A DNA stretch of 64,000 bases from Burkholderiales bacterium (GCA_016213325.1 JACRAY010000024.1:1-64000); one strand, 5' to 3'. Positions 1 to 9,625 are shown, numbered from the stretch's first letter. The notes: generated from the sequence alone by a model not told the origin. Made by a program: numbers and translations.

Positions 1-127
1 CGCCGCAGCTTCGTAACGACAGCTTGTCGGCGCGACAGCGCCGACCGACGCCGTCAGCGGTCCGATGCCGTGCACCGCCTGGCGCGACGAGAGCGGCACT
101 CACAAAGGCAAAAGAGGAAGCCCTGGG

Positions 128-156
128 TCCCCGCCTTCGCGACGCCTTCGCGGGGA
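128..156. repeat. REP-like GC palindrome downstream of the GGDEF-like gene
   Basis: The arms TCCCCGC (128-134) and GCGGGGA (150-156) can form a stem around a loop that contains a repeated CGCCTTCGCG-like core. It resembles the dispersed intergenic repeat of the CCCCGCCTTCGCGGGGATGACG kind seen in many proteobacterial genomes. It lies 16 bp past the stop of the minus-strand gene ending at 173, so it may also help end that transcript. The rest of 1-172 shows nothing I can assign. Confidence 0.45.
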
Positions 157-172
157 TGACGAGAGCCGAGCG

Positions 173-2008
173 CTACTTCACCACCGTCAAAGGCTGCCGC
201 GGGCTCTTCGAATCCAGCAACTGCGACTCGTCCAGCATCGACGAATCCTGCACCGGCACCGGGTGGGTGTCTTCGGGCTTCAGGAAGCGGATGGGGCGGC
301 GCGTGCGCGGCGACATGCTGCCCAGCAGGTCCGACAGGGCTTCGAGGGTCTCGTCCGGTTCCATCATCCGCTCGCGAAGCTGCACGGCGGCGATGTGGAA
401 CTGCAGCGTCACTTCGGGCTTCAGGCCCTTCAGCGGCATCAGGCCGGCGGCGATGAGGCGGGCCGCGCGATCGGTGATGGCCGAGCGGGAGGTCGCGCCT
501 TCCAGGATCACGCCGAAGCGCGCCTCGCCGAGGCGGCTGACGGTGTCGACGTCGCGCAGCAGCCGGCGCAGCTTGATCACACTGCGCAGCAGGCTCTGCT
601 CAGCCACCGCCGAGCCGAAGTGGTGCTTGATACGCGGGTAATTGACCAGGTCGATGAGGACCACCGCGCTGTCTTCGCCGTCGCGCCTGAAGCGCGACAC
701 CACCTGGCGCAGACGGTCGTGGAACAGGTGCGGCGCCAGCAGCCCGGTCAGCGCGTCCTGCGTCGACAGCGCCTGCTCACGGATCTGCGCGCCATGCCGT
801 TCGCGCGAACGGATCGACAGGGCCACCAGCAGCAGCGGCACCTCGAAGGCCATCGCGACCACCACCGAGTACTGCGTGCCGAAGCCGACCGCCATCCAGC
901 CGTGGATGCGCGCGACGGTCATCACCACGGCCAGGGTGAGGGGCACGTACGCCACGAAGACCCATTGCCCGACCACGTCGCCGCGCCGCCAGGCCGCCAG
1001 CGAAATCAGCATACAGCTTGTCGTAGCCAGCACGACATAGGCACCGAGCACGGCCAGGCCGCCCAGCTTGGGCAAGGCAGGGTGCAGCACACCCATCAAC
1101 AGGCCGCCGATGCCCAGCAGGTAGACCGTGCGGTCCACGTGGCGCAGCCGCGGCGGGATGCCGATCAGCTTGCGCACGAACAGCAGCGCGGCCGCCCCGG
1201 CAAAGTACGACAGGATGGCCTGCGGTGCATCGCCCAGTGCGCCGAAGCCCGGCCACAGCAGGTGCGGCGCCACGCCGGTGTAGGCGGCCACCGCCAGCGT
1301 GGTCACCAGCGCGTAGGCCGCATACCACGCATACACGCGGTCGCGGTACACCCAGCTCTGCGTGAGGCACATCGCGATCAGCAGCAGCAGCCCTCCGAAC
1401 ACCAGCCCGAGCGCCAGGTACTCCACTTGGCCGCGCTGCTCGTGGCCGGCCACGGTGACCAGCCGCATCGGGAAGTTGCCGGACGAGGCATGCCGGATGC
1501 GCACGTAGACCATGCGCGCCTGCCCCGGCGGCAGGTCGAGGCGGAAGAAGGGGTAGCGGCCGGGCTCGGGCCAGGTGGCGGTGGCCAGCGTGTCGCCGGC
1601 CGTTTCGGCGCGCCAGCGCCCGCGCTCCTGCTGGTACACCGTCACGCGGTCGATCACCGGCATGGGGAACTCCAGCACCCAGTCCTGCCGCTCGTCGGCA
1701 GGCCGCATGAGGCGCAGCCGCACCCACAGCGCGGCTTCGGTGCCCAGCGAATGGATGGTGCCGGCGCGCGCCGGCTGGAAGCGCCCGGCGCCACCCGGGT
1801 TGCTCACTTCGGCGATGGTGGCCTCGCCCTGGGTGTCCACCCACACCTGGCCCATGGCCTCGGCGTCCACCGTTTCCTGCGCGTCGCGCAGCATGGCCGC
1901 GCCGTTGCGCTGCGCCTCCTGCTGCGCGAAAGCGCCGGCCGCCAGTGCCAGCGCCAGCATGAGAGCCGCCCACGCCCGCAGCCCCAAGCCCGTGCAGCCG
2001 CTTCGCAT
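173..2008 (-). CDS. 7TM-DISM sensor protein with degenerate GGDEF domain
   Basis: This 611-aa inner-membrane protein begins with a signal peptide (about residues 1-28). A periplasmic 7TMR-DISM extracellular domain (about 35-165), a seven-helix DISM membrane domain (about 185-390) and a C-terminal GGDEF-type domain (about 420-580) follow. The family normally senses ligands and makes cyclic-di-GMP. Here the signature loop reads GEARF at residues 494-498 (bases 515-529) in place of GG(D/E)EF, so cyclase activity is unlikely and a receptor or scaffold role is more plausible. I chose the ATG at 2008 because it directly precedes the signal peptide; a longer reading would run into ychF. It is divergent from ychF with 31 bp between the starts. 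Confidence 0.85.
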   Translation of the reverse strand: MRSGCTGLGLRAWAALMLALALAAGAFAQQEAQRNGAAMLRDAQETVDAEAMGQVWVDTQGEATIAEVSNPGGAGRFQPARAGTIHSLGTEAALWVRLRLMRPADERQDWVLEFPMPVIDRVTVYQQERGRWRAETAGDTLATATWPEPGRYPFFRLDLPPGQARMVYVRIRHASSGNFPMRLVTVAGHEQRGQVEYLALGLVFGGLLLLIAMCLTQSWVYRDRVYAWYAAYALVTTLAVAAYTGVAPHLLWPGFGALGDAPQAILSYFAGAAALLFVRKLIGIPPRLRHVDRTVYLLGIGGLLMGVLHPALPKLGGLAVLGAYVVLATTSCMLISLAAWRRGDVVGQWVFVAYVPLTLAVVMTVARIHGWMAVGFGTQYSVVVAMAFEVPLLLVALSIRSRERHGAQIREQALSTQDALTGLLAPHLFHDRLRQVVSRFRRDGEDSAVVLIDLVNYPRIKHHFGSAVAEQSLLRSVIKLRRLLRDVDTVSRLGEARFGVILEGATSRSAITDRAARLIAAGLMPLKGLKPEVTLQFHIAAVQLRERMMEPDETLEALSDLLGSMSPRTRRPIRFLKPEDTHPVPVQDSSMLDESQLLDSKSPRQPLTVVK

Positions 2009-2039
2009 ACACTTGAAGGTTCGTCTCTCGGGAACTGAC

Positions 2040-3134
2040 ATGAGTCTGAAGTGCGGGATCGTCGGCCTACCCAACGTCGGCAAGTCCACCCTGTTCAATG
2101 CCTTGACCAAGGCCGGCATCGCCGCCGAAAACTATCCGTTCTGCACGATCGAACCCAACGTGGGCGTGGTGGAACTGCCTGATCCGCGTCTCGCTCAACT
2201 GGCCGCTATCGTGAAGCCTGAGCGCATCGTGCCAGCCATTGTCGAGTTTGTCGATATCGCCGGACTGGTGGCCGGCGCGAGCCAGGGCGAGGGCCTGGGC
2301 AACCAGTTCCTGGCGCATATCCGCGAGACCGACGCGGTGGTCAACGTGGTGCGCTGCTTCGACGACGCCAACGTGATCCACGTGGCGGGCAAGGTCGACC
2401 CAGTCGCCGACATCGAAGTGATCCAGACCGAGCTGTGCCTGGCCGACATGGGCACGGTGGACAAGTCCCTGCAGCGCTACACCAAGGCAGCGAAGTCCGG
2501 CAACGACAAGGAAGCCGCCAAGCTGGTGGCAGTTCTCCAGAAAGTGCAGCAGCACCTGGACCAGGGCCAGCCGGTGCGCACGCTGGGCCTGAACGACGAA
2601 GAGCGCACGCTCATCAAGCAGCTGTTCCTCATCACCGCCAAGCCGGCGATGTTCGTCGGCAACGTCGACGAGAACGGCTACCACGACAACCCGTACCTGG
2701 ACCGCCTGCGCGAGTACGCCGCGAAGCAGAACGCGCCGGTGGTGGTGATCTGCGCCAAGATCGAGTCCGAGATCGCCGAGATGGAGGACGAGGACAAGAA
2801 GATGTTCCTGGCCGAGATCGGGCAGGAAGAGCCGGGGCTGAACCGGCTGATCCGCGCGGCGTTCGGGCTGCTGGGGCTGCAGACCTACTTCACGGCGGGT
2901 GAAAAGGAAGTGCGCGCGTGGACCATCCACGCCGGCGACACCGCGCCGCAGGCGGCGGGCGTGATCCACACCGACTTCGAGCGCGGCTTCATCCGCGCGC
3001 AGACCATCGCGTTCGAGGATTTCATCCGGTACAAGGGTGAGCAGGGGGCGAAGGACGCGGGGCGGATGCGTAGTGAGGGGAAGGAATACGTCGTGAAGGA
3101 TGGGGATGTGTTGAATTTCCTGTTCAACGTCTAG
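2040..3134 (+). CDS. ychF: Redox-regulated ATPase YchF (Obg-family NTPase)
   Basis: The product has 364 aa, the usual size for YchF/OLA1. The P-loop GLPNVGKS lies at residues 8-15. A G3-region [17 protein letters not shown] stretch follows, and the C-terminus is a TGS domain. YchF is a universally conserved cytosolic ATPase that associates with ribosomes and takes part in translation quality control and stress responses. The ATG at 2040 gives the canonical N-terminus [17 protein letters not shown] reading frame open further upstream is an antisense shadow of the divergent gene. Confidence 0.98.
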   Translation: MSLKCGIVGLPNVGKSTLFNALTKAGIAAENYPFCTIEPNVGVVELPDPRLAQLAAIVKPERIVPAIVEFVDIAGLVAGASQGEGLGNQFLAHIRETDAVVNVVRCFDDANVIHVAGKVDPVADIEVIQTELCLADMGTVDKSLQRYTKAAKSGNDKEAAKLVAVLQKVQQHLDQGQPVRTLGLNDEERTLIKQLFLITAKPAMFVGNVDENGYHDNPYLDRLREYAAKQNAPVVVICAKIESEIAEMEDEDKKMFLAEIGQEEPGLNRLIRAAFGLLGLQTYFTAGEKEVRAWTIHAGDTAPQAAGVIHTDFERGFIRAQTIAFEDFIRYKGEQGAKDAGRMRSEGKEYVVKDGDVLNFLFNV

Positions 3135-3173
3135 CTGGTTGCTGTGGGCGACGCCTGCGGCGCGCCACAGCAC

Positions 3174-3239
3174 GGCCGCCCTTCGAGGCCGACCGCTGCG
3201 CGGCGGCTCACGGGCGGCCGCGCGTGCGTACGCACGCGC
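3174..3239. terminator. Convergent hairpin region including a perfect 20-bp palindrome
   Basis: GGCCGCCC (3174-3181) pairs with GGGCGGCC (3212-3219). Immediately after it, 3220-3239 is a perfect 20-bp palindrome whose left half is GCGCGTGCGT. The block lies between the convergent ychF and the PhnD-like gene, where a bidirectional terminator is expected. There is no U-tract, so termination is inferred from position and structure only. Confidence 0.5.
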
Positions 3240-3267
3240 CTTGCCCGCCTCGGCCGGTTACCGGGCG

Positions 3268-4164
3268 TCAGGGCGCCATATCGAGCGCAGCACGCATCGC
3301 ATCCACTTCCGACTGCGCCAGCGACGCGAACTTGAAACTCTGGCCGACATCCAGCGCCCGCGCCAGCGAGGGCGAGGGCTGCTTCAGCGTGGCGAACTGC
3401 GCGACCACCTTCTTCGTCACGTCGGCCGTCACTTCGGGACGCAGGTAGATGCCGTAGCCCCAGCTCGACTTCTGCGTCGGCACGACCACCAGCCGGGCGT
3501 TGTGGAATTTGGGGTCGGAGCCGATGTGGTTCTTCATCGTCGTGTTGCGCGCGCCCTGTACGCGCGTGATCAGGCCGACCCAGCGCTCGGACTGCCATTC
3601 GAAGGCGGCCTTGGTCGGCAGGTAGCTCTGGCCCAGGCCGGCTTGCGGAATCACCTCGACGACCTTGCCGCACAGCTTTTCGGCTTTTACCAGCGCCGTG
3701 GTCACGCCGCTGCGGATGCCGAAGCAGGTGGACGCCTTGAGCCGGGCGCGCAGCTTCGCCTGTTCGTCGGCGCCCAGCTTCGACAGTTCGACCGGCTTCG
3801 GGTCCTTCTCGCTGCCGGCATCGGCCAGCAACAGCACGGCCGACTGGATCTCTTCGGTGTTGACCGCGACAGGGCGATAGCCTGAGGCCAGGCCGACCAC
3901 CGGGTTGCCGTACACCCAGCAGGGCGGCTGCCCGCGCTTGAGCGCCGCCATCGCTTCGTCGGCGCCGCTCACGTTGAGCACCGGAAACGACGACAGCCCG
4001 GTGCGGCCAAGGAACTCTGCCAGCTCGTTGGCCGCGCCGACGACCTGCGGCGTGCCTTCGCCGCGGATCACTTGCGGGTTGAGGTAGATGCCGCCCTCGC
4101 ACGACTGCGCGGATGCGGCCATCGAAAGGAGCGCCACGGCGAGCGCAATCAGCAGATGTTTCAT
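3268..4164 (-). CDS. PhnD-like periplasmic substrate-binding protein
   Basis: The 298-aa protein begins with a signal peptide ([21 protein letters not shown]). The rest has the fold signature of the PhnD/phosphonate-type ABC binding proteins, including a [16 protein letters not shown]-like first lobe and a [17 protein letters not shown] segment in the second. No ABC permease or ATPase gene lies next to it, so it is an orphan binding protein and its ligand cannot be read from the context. The ATG at 4164 is chosen because it starts the signal peptide. Upstream it shares a short intergenic region with the divergent PAS-frc operon, including the 14-bp palindrome at 4223-4236. Confidence 0.8.
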   Translation of the reverse strand: MKHLLIALAVALLSMAASAQSCEGGIYLNPQVIRGEGTPQVVGAANELAEFLGRTGLSSFPVLNVSGADEAMAALKRGQPPCWVYGNPVVGLASGYRPVAVNTEEIQSAVLLLADAGSEKDPKPVELSKLGADEQAKLRARLKASTCFGIRSGVTTALVKAEKLCGKVVEVIPQAGLGQSYLPTKAAFEWQSERWVGLITRVQGARNTTMKNHIGSDPKFHNARLVVVPTQKSSWGYGIYLRPEVTADVTKKVVAQFATLKQPSPSLARALDVGQSFKFASLAQSEVDAMRAALDMAP

Positions 4165-4222
4165 CACTTGTCTCCTGGTCGTGATGAAGCAGTGATGTAC
4201 GCCCGGCACCTCCATGGCCCCG

Positions 4223-4236
4223 TTGACCTCGGTCAA
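4223..4236 (+). promoter_or_regulatory. Crp/Fnr-type palindrome upstream of PAS-frc1
   Basis: TTGACCTCGGTCAA is a TTGAC-N4-GTCAA dyad, the first of five near-identical copies in the window. It lies about 97 bp before the PAS gene start. A possible -10 (GCGAAT, 4261-4266) begins after a 24-bp gap, 1 bp more than at the other four sites. The motif GGGTAAACCCTA sits just downstream on the minus strand (4252-4241). Binding by the local Crp/Fnr proteins is inferred. Confidence 0.65.
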
Positions 4237-4333
4237 CGCCTAGGGTTTACCCCTCAATTGGCGAATCTTGATGGCGGTCAACGGCCAGCCGCGCGCCGAG
4301 GCGGCACAGTGGCTCCACCAGAAGGAGTTGACG

Positions 4334-4780
4334 ATGTCCAGCAGTATCCAAACGATCGACTGCGAACAGCTCGTGCGCGCCATGGGCGACGCCGTGGTCG
4401 TGGCCGACGCCGCCAACCGCATCGTGATGTGGAACGCCGCGGCCACGCGCATCTTCGGCTTCACGCCCGAAGAAGCCATGGGCCAGTCGCTCGACCTCAT
4501 CATCCCCGAGCGGCAGCGCGCGCGCCACAACGAAGGTTTCGCCAAGACCATGGCCACCGGCATCACGCGCTACGGCGCGTCGCTCCTGCGCGTGCCCGCG
4601 CTGCACAAGGACGGACAGCGCCTGTCGATCGCCTTCACGGTCTGCATGCTGACCGGCGCCGCAGGCCAGGTGGAAGGCATCGCCGCCGTCATCCGCGACG
4701 AAACCGAACGCTTCGAAGAAGACCGGGCGCTGCGCAAGCGCATCGCCGAACTGGAAGCGGCAATCAAGGAGAAAGCTTGA
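4334..4780 (+). CDS. Single-PAS-domain protein coupled to frc
   Basis: The 148-aa cytosolic protein consists of one PAS fold (about residues 8-125, with [22 protein letters not shown] at its start) and a short C-terminal coiled coil rich in E, R and K. There is no output domain such as a kinase, GGDEF or HTH. A FixL-type haem-binding His is not evident, since the corresponding stretch reads ITRYGASLL. The start ATG at 4334 has AAGGAG 6 bp upstream. Its TGA overlaps the frc ATG by one base (TGATG), so the two are translationally coupled. A sensory or adaptor role tied to the CoA-transferase is inferred from this coupling only. Confidence 0.8.
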   Translation: MSSSIQTIDCEQLVRAMGDAVVVADAANRIVMWNAAATRIFGFTPEEAMGQSLDLIIPERQRARHNEGFAKTMATGITRYGASLLRVPALHKDGQRLSIAFTVCMLTGAAGQVEGIAAVIRDETERFEEDRALRKRIAELEAAIKEKA

Positions 4781-6027
4781 TGGACAAGGCCCTGGCCGGT
4801 GTGCGCATCCTGGACTTCACGCACGTGCAGTCCGGCCCCACCTGCACGCAGCTGCTGGCGTGGTTCGGCGCCGACGTGATCAAGGTCGAGCGGCCCGGCG
4901 AAGGCGACGCCACGCGCGCCCAGCTGCGCGACATCCCCGGCGTGGACAGCCTGTACTTCACGATGCTCAACCACAACAAGCGCTCGGTCACGCTCAACGC
5001 CAAGACGGCGTCGGGCAAGGCGCTGCTGGAAGCGCTGATCCGCCACTGCGACGTGCTGGTGGAGAACTTCGCACCGGGGGCGATGGAGCGCATGGGTCTC
5101 GCGTGGGAACGCATTCACGAACTGAACCCGCGCATGATCGTGGGCTCGGTCAAGGGGTTCGGCCCGGGCCGCTATGAAGACTGCAAGGTCTACGAGAACG
5201 TGGCGCAGTGCGCCGGCGGCGCGGCGTCCACCACTGGCTTCGGGGACGGCCCGCCGGTGGTCAGCGGCGCGCAGATCGGCGACAGCGGCACCGGCCTGCA
5301 CCTGGCACTGGGCATCGTCACCGCGCTCTACCAGCGCACGCACAGCGGCCGCGGCCAGAAGGTGCTGGCGCCCATGCAGGACGCCGTGCTCAACCTGTGC
5401 CGCGTGAAGCTGCGCGACCAGCAACGCCTGGAGCGCACGCACACGCTGCACGAGTACCCGCAGTACCCCGACGGCCACTTCGGCGACGCCGTGCCGCGTG
5501 CCGGCAATGCCTCGGGCGGCGGGCAGCCCGGCTGGATCCTGCGCTGCAAGGGCTGGGAGGACGACCCCAATGCCTATATCTACTTCATCACGCAGGCCGC
5601 GGTGTGGCCGGCCGTGTGCAAGGTGATCGGCGAAGAGGGCTGGATCGAGGACGACGCCTACAAGACGCCGCAGGCGCGCCTGCTGCACCTGAAGCCGATC
5701 TTCTCGCGCATCGAGCAATGGACCATGACCAAGACCAAGTTCGAGGCCATGGAGATCCTGAACCAGTACGACATACCCTGCGGCCCCATCCTGTCGATGA
5801 AGGAGATCGCCGAAGATCCGTGGCTGCGCATGAGCGGCACGGTGGTGGAAGTGGAGCACCCGACGCGGGGGCGCCACCTGACGGTGGGCAACCCCATCAA
5901 GCTGTCGGACAGCCCCACCGAGGTGACGCGCGCGCCGCTGCTGGGCGAACACACCGAGGAAGTGCTGCGCGAGCTGGGCTACACCGCCAGCGACATGAAT
6001 GCCCTGCGCGCCGAGGGCGCCATCTGA
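4780..6027 (+). CDS. frc: Formyl-CoA:oxalate CoA-transferase (first copy)
   Basis: A 415-aa class III CoA-transferase (CaiB/BaiF family) that transfers CoA from formyl-CoA to oxalate, giving oxalyl-CoA and formate. Alignment from memory with Oxalobacter Frc places the catalytic aspartate at D168 (IGDSGTG) and Q17 in the THVQSG motif. The Gly-rich active-site loop ASGGGQPGW is present. Length matches the family (416-428 aa). It differs from the second copy (61494-62762) by a shorter loop after ASTTG and by conservative changes, and the two are roughly 70% identical by eye. It follows the PAS gene with a TGATG overlap. YfdE-type acetyl-CoA:oxalate transferase activity is an alternative. Confidence 0.9.
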   Translation: MDKALAGVRILDFTHVQSGPTCTQLLAWFGADVIKVERPGEGDATRAQLRDIPGVDSLYFTMLNHNKRSVTLNAKTASGKALLEALIRHCDVLVENFAPGAMERMGLAWERIHELNPRMIVGSVKGFGPGRYEDCKVYENVAQCAGGAASTTGFGDGPPVVSGAQIGDSGTGLHLALGIVTALYQRTHSGRGQKVLAPMQDAVLNLCRVKLRDQQRLERTHTLHEYPQYPDGHFGDAVPRAGNASGGGQPGWILRCKGWEDDPNAYIYFITQAAVWPAVCKVIGEEGWIEDDAYKTPQARLLHLKPIFSRIEQWTMTKTKFEAMEILNQYDIPCGPILSMKEIAEDPWLRMSGTVVEVEHPTRGRHLTVGNPIKLSDSPTEVTRAPLLGEHTEEVLRELGYTASDMNALRAEGAI

Positions 6028-6137
6028 GCGCGTGCGATGCATCACGCCGCACTGATGGTCTGGATAAAAACTATTGACTGTTATTCGAGGGCGTGTGTCC
6101 GTAAATTCTCTTCGTACACACCTTCGAGGAGACAGCG

Positions 6138-6446
6138 ATGATGAACGACCTTCCGCCCGGGCTCGTGGACGCAGCCGATGCGCACGACGCGTACAACGCC
6201 GTGTTCTACGAGCTGGGCCTGCGCTGGCACTGGGACCGCGACCTGTACCAGGCCCTGCAGCATGCCAGCCGCGACCCGCTGGGGCGCATCTGCCACTACA
6301 TCGAGAACTGGCAGCCGCACCTGCTGAAGGCCTATGACGCGCAGGCACTGGCCACCACCATCTACCAGCGCGTGCTGGCGCACAAGCCCTGCGCGCACCG
6401 CAGCTTCGACTGGTCGGCGGCCGCCACCTGCGAAGTGGGCGTCTGA
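6138..6446 (+). CDS. Conserved hypothetical protein, nitrile-hydratase-subunit-like length
   Basis: I do not recognise this 102-aa protein securely. It is soluble and rich in aromatic residues and His, with a WHWDRDLYQAL segment and a C-terminal Cys pair separated by about 20 residues. GAGGAG at 6124-6129 precedes the ATG. It ends one base before the FAH-family gene begins, so the two are co-transcribed. A role with the downstream hydrolase is inferred from adjacency only. Confidence 0.65.
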   Translation: MMNDLPPGLVDAADAHDAYNAVFYELGLRWHWDRDLYQALQHASRDPLGRICHYIENWQPHLLKAYDAQALATTIYQRVLAHKPCAHRSFDWSAAATCEVGV

Positions 6447-7217
6447 ATGAAAAGCACACGCTGGGTCCGTTATCGTCTCGAAGGCGCCGAAGCCTTCGGC
6501 ACGCTGCACGGCGAGCGCATTGCCGAGCACGAGGGCCACATGTTCGGCCACGCCACGCCCACCGGCCGCGACGTGGAGCTGGCGCAGGTTCAGCTGCTGT
6601 GCCCGGTGCAGCCCACCAAGGTGGTGGCGCTGTGGAACAACTTCGGCGAGCTGCGCGCGAAGCTGCAGCTGGCGCACCCCGAGGAGCCGCTGTACCTGCT
6701 GAAGGCACCCAATGCCTGGAGCGCGCACGGCGACCCTATTCCGCTGCCGCGCGGCGGCGGCAAGGTGGCGTACGAAGGCGAGCTGGGCATCGTCATCGGC
6801 AAGCGCTGCAGCAGCGCCACGGAAGCCGAAGCCATGGCCAGCGTGTTCGGCTACACCTGCGCCAACGACGTCACGGTGGCCGACGTTCTGTTTCGCGACG
6901 CGTCGTTCGCGCAGTGGACGCGCGCCAAGGGGCTGGACGGCTTCTGCCCGATGGGCCCCGTGGTGGCCACCGGGCTGGACCCCGCCACGCTGGTGGTGAA
7001 GACGCTGCTGGACGGGCAGGTGCGCCAGCACTACCCGATCAGCGACATGACTTTTTCCGTGGCGCAGCTGGTAAGCCGCATCTCCGTGGACATGACCTTG
7101 CTGCCGGGCGACGTGATCCTGTGCGGCACGTCGGTGGGCGTCGGCTCCATGAAGCCGGGCAGCCTGGTCGAGGTGGAGATCGAAGGCATCGGCCGGCTCG
7201 CCAACCGGTACGCCTGA
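6447..7217 (+). CDS. Fumarylacetoacetate hydrolase (FAH) family protein
   Basis: The 256-aa protein has the FAH C-terminal fold. The metal-binding acidic triad is visible as the two Glu of VAYEGELGIVIGKR and the Asp of CANDVTVADV. The family hydrolyses, isomerises or decarboxylates small diketo- and oxo-acids (HpaG, YcgM and oxaloacetate decarboxylase types), and the exact substrate cannot be told here. It starts directly after the stop of the 102-aa gene. The ketopantoate-reductase-like gene follows 24 bp later, which suggests a short catabolic operon for a keto acid. Confidence 0.88.
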   Translation: MKSTRWVRYRLEGAEAFGTLHGERIAEHEGHMFGHATPTGRDVELAQVQLLCPVQPTKVVALWNNFGELRAKLQLAHPEEPLYLLKAPNAWSAHGDPIPLPRGGGKVAYEGELGIVIGKRCSSATEAEAMASVFGYTCANDVTVADVLFRDASFAQWTRAKGLDGFCPMGPVVATGLDPATLVVKTLLDGQVRQHYPISDMTFSVAQLVSRISVDMTLLPGDVILCGTSVGVGSMKPGSLVEVEIEGIGRLANRYA

Positions 7218-7241
7218 TTCCACCATTCACAGGACACCCCC

Positions 7242-8267
7242 ATGAAATTCGCCATCATCGGAGCCGGCGCCATCGGCGGCCTCGTGGGCGCCAGGCTGGC
7301 GCTCGCGGGCGAGGACGTCACCTTCCTCGTGCGCGGGCGCAACCTGCAGGCGATCCGCGCGCGCGGCATCAAGCTGGAAACGGCCGACGGCAAGGAGCAC
7401 GTCACGGGCGAAGTGCGGGCCACCGACGACTACGCCGCCGCCGGTGCGCAGGACGTGGTGGTGCTTGCCATGAAGGCCCACCAGGTCGAAGCCGTGCTGC
7501 CGTCGCTGCACCACCTGCTGGCGCCGCACACCGTCATCGTGCCGATGCAGAACGGCATTCCGTACTGGTACTTCCAGAAGCATGGCGGCCCGCACGACGG
7601 CCACTGCGTGACCAGCGTCGACCCCAAGGGTGCCATTGCCGCAGCCATCGACCCCGAGCGCGTGGTTGGCTGCGTGGTGTACCCGGCATCCGAACTCGTC
7701 GCGCCGGGCGTGATCCGCCACATCGAGGGCGACCGCTTCCCGCTGGGCGAGCTGGACGGCCGCAGCACCGACCGTGTCAACGAAATCGCCGCGGCCTTCA
7801 TCAACGCCGGCTTCAAGGCGCCGGTGCTGGACGACATCCGTGCCGAGATCTGGCTCAAGCTGTGGGGCAACGCCACTTTCAACCCCATCAGCAGCCTGGC
7901 GCATTCGACGCTGGTGGACATCTGCCAGTACCCGCTGACGCGCGAGCTGGCCGTCGCCATGATGACCGAGGCGCAGGAAGTCGCGCACAAGCTGGGCATC
8001 ACCTTCCGCGTGTCGCTCGACAAGCGCATCGCCGGCGCCGAACGCGTGGGCAAGCACAAGACGTCGATGCTGCAGGACGTGGAGGCGGGCCGCGAGCCCG
8101 AGATCGACCCGCTGGTGGGCTCGGTGATCGAGCTGGCGCGCCTGACCGGCACGCCCACGCCGCACATCGACACGGTGTATGCGCTGGTGAAGCTGCTGGC
8201 GCGCACGATGCAGGAACAGAGCGGCCACGTGCGCCTGCGCGAACTCGACGAGGCGATGGCCGCGTGA
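7242..8267 (+). CDS. 2-dehydropantoate 2-reductase-like (ApbA/PanE family)
   Basis: A 341-aa NADPH-dependent oxidoreductase. The Rossmann motif GAGAIGG lies at residues 7-13. The family's catalytic Lys and Asn are in IWLKLWGNATFNPIS, and the conserved Glu is in MLQDVEAGREPEID. PanE reduces 2-dehydropantoate, but many Burkholderiales homologues sit in catabolic operons and act on other 2-oxo acids. The neighbours (FAH family, LysR) favour the catabolic reading, so panE is not assigned. AGGACACCCCC precedes the ATG. Confidence 0.85.
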   Translation: MKFAIIGAGAIGGLVGARLALAGEDVTFLVRGRNLQAIRARGIKLETADGKEHVTGEVRATDDYAAAGAQDVVVLAMKAHQVEAVLPSLHHLLAPHTVIVPMQNGIPYWYFQKHGGPHDGHCVTSVDPKGAIAAAIDPERVVGCVVYPASELVAPGVIRHIEGDRFPLGELDGRSTDRVNEIAAAFINAGFKAPVLDDIRAEIWLKLWGNATFNPISSLAHSTLVDICQYPLTRELAVAMMTEAQEVAHKLGITFRVSLDKRIAGAERVGKHKTSMLQDVEAGREPEIDPLVGSVIELARLTGTPTPHIDTVYALVKLLARTMQEQSGHVRLRELDEAMAA

Positions 8268-8277
8268 TGGCAACGCC

Positions 8278-9273
8278 GTGAAGCACGCCACGCTGCGCCA
8301 GCTGAAGGTGTTCGAGTCGGTCGCCCGGCACCTGAGCTTCTCGCGCGCCGCGGAAGAACTCCACCTCACGCAGCCCGCCGTCTCCACGCAGGTCGGCAAG
8401 CTCGAGGAGCATGCGGGCAACGCGCTGTTCGAGCAGTTCGGCAAGAAGATCTACCTCACGGCGGCCGGCGCTGAGCTGCTGGCGCTGAGCCGCGGCATCA
8501 TCGCCCAGTTCGAGCAGGCCGAGGCCGCCATGGCGCACCTTCGCGGGGTGCGCGGCGGCCGGCTCAACGTCGGCGTGATCAGTGCGGGCGACTATTTCTT
8601 TCCGCAGCTGCTGGTGGAATTCATCGGCCGCCACAGCGACGTGACGCTCAACTTCACCGTGCACAACCGCGAAGAGCTGCTGGCCCACATCGACGCCAAC
8701 CTGACCGACCTGGCCATCATGGTGCGGCCGCCGTCGGACCTGGACACCACCAACGAGCCCTTCGCGCCGCATCCCTACGTGGTGGTGGCGCCGGCGTCGC
8801 ACCCGATGGTGCGGCGCCGCGACATCCCGCCCGCCGAGGTGATGGCCCAGCCTTTCGTCGTGCGCGAGCGCGGCTCCGACACCTGGCGCTCGATGCAGGA
8901 AGCCTTTGGCGGCGACGTGACGGGCCTGAACGTCGCCATGGAAATCCGCAGCACCGAAACCATCAAGCAGGCCGTGATCGCGGGCTTCGGCCTGAGCTTC
9001 CTGTCTGCCCACACCGTCAGCCGCGAGCTGCAGTCGGGCGCGCTGCGGGTTCTGGACGTGCAGGGTTTTCCGCTTCAGCTGCACTGGTACATGGTGCACC
9101 GGCGCACCAAGCGGCTGCCACCGGTGGCGCAGGCTTTTCGCAACTTCCTGCTGAGTGAAGGAGCGGGGCTGATCGCACTGGCCGTGCCGGCCGGCCCGCG
9201 CGATGTCAGCGCGGCGTCAGTTGTGGGCGATTGTCAGCCTGTTGTCGGGAAGGTGGCCTTTCATTGCAGCTAG
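8278..9273 (+). CDS. LysR-family transcriptional regulator, CbbR-like
   Basis: The 331-aa protein has an N-terminal winged HTH (about residues 4-62, with FSRAAEELHLTQPAVSTQVGKLE) and a CbbR/CysB-type ligand-binding domain (about 90-300). It starts at a GTG 10 bp past the previous stop and is on the same strand as the operon, which is unusual because LysR genes are commonly divergent. The last 35 residues are a tail beyond the usual family end. It probably senses an intermediate of the upstream pathway; the inducer is unknown. Confidence 0.9.
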   Translation: MKHATLRQLKVFESVARHLSFSRAAEELHLTQPAVSTQVGKLEEHAGNALFEQFGKKIYLTAAGAELLALSRGIIAQFEQAEAAMAHLRGVRGGRLNVGVISAGDYFFPQLLVEFIGRHSDVTLNFTVHNREELLAHIDANLTDLAIMVRPPSDLDTTNEPFAPHPYVVVAPASHPMVRRRDIPPAEVMAQPFVVRERGSDTWRSMQEAFGGDVTGLNVAMEIRSTETIKQAVIAGFGLSFLSAHTVSRELQSGALRVLDVQGFPLQLHWYMVHRRTKRLPPVAQAFRNFLLSEGAGLIALAVPAGPRDVSAASVVGDCQPVVGKVAFHCS

Positions 9274-9289
9274 GCGAGAGGAGCCCACC

Positions 9290-9496
9290 ATGCCCGAATC
9301 CACCGACGCGCAATTCCAGCTCTGCTTCCGTTCCCTGTTCAATAGCGGCCGCGGCTATGCCTTCCCGTGCGACCCGCGCGGTAGCGTGGACCTCGACGGG
9401 CTGAGCGACCGGGCCCGCTGCAACTACCTGTATGCGCGTGCCATGGTGGGACGTGAGCTGGGCGTGCCGGCGGTGGAGGCCGTGGCCCACGCGTGA
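9290..9496 (+). CDS. Small conserved hypothetical protein (68 aa)
   Basis: I do not recognise a named family. The 68-aa protein has no signal peptide or membrane segment. A central NSGRGYAFPCDPRGSVDLDGLSDRARCNYLYAR block resembles small proteins I associate with Burkholderiales genomes. GAGAGGAG sits 6-13 bp before the ATG. It is a separate short gene between the LysR gene and the MerR-type promoter at 9509. Confidence 0.65.
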   Translation: MPESTDAQFQLCFRSLFNSGRGYAFPCDPRGSVDLDGLSDRARCNYLYARAMVGRELGVPAVEAVAHA

Positions 9497-9508
9497 GTCC
9501 ATGGCGGG

Positions 9509-9539
9509 TTGACACTGACATCGTGTCAACCTTGAGAGT
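9509..9539 (+). promoter_or_regulatory. MerR/CueR-type promoter of DUF4148 gene 1
   Basis: A -35 TTGACA (9509-9514) and a -10 GAGAGT (9534-9539) are separated by exactly 19 bp. The spacer holds the dyad TGACATCGTGTCA. Long 19-bp spacers with an internal dyad are the hallmark of MerR-family activated promoters. Confidence 0.7.
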
Positions 9540-9625
9540 CCGGGTTGTCGCGGTCAGCGAGTTCATGTCGAACTCCATCGCGGCCCGGCCGAAAGCCGGT
9601 TCACCATTGAAAGCGAGTGAACCCC

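Noticed and set aside
65-2038. Plus-strand frame opposite the DISM gene
   Set aside because: Compositionally biased and without domains; the minus-strand reading has a signal peptide, seven helices and a GGDEF fold.
6074-6107. Sigma-70 promoter before the 102-aa gene (TTGACT ... TAAATT)
   Set aside because: Spacing is 22 bp with no good -10 at 16-19 bp. The gene may be read through from frc1.
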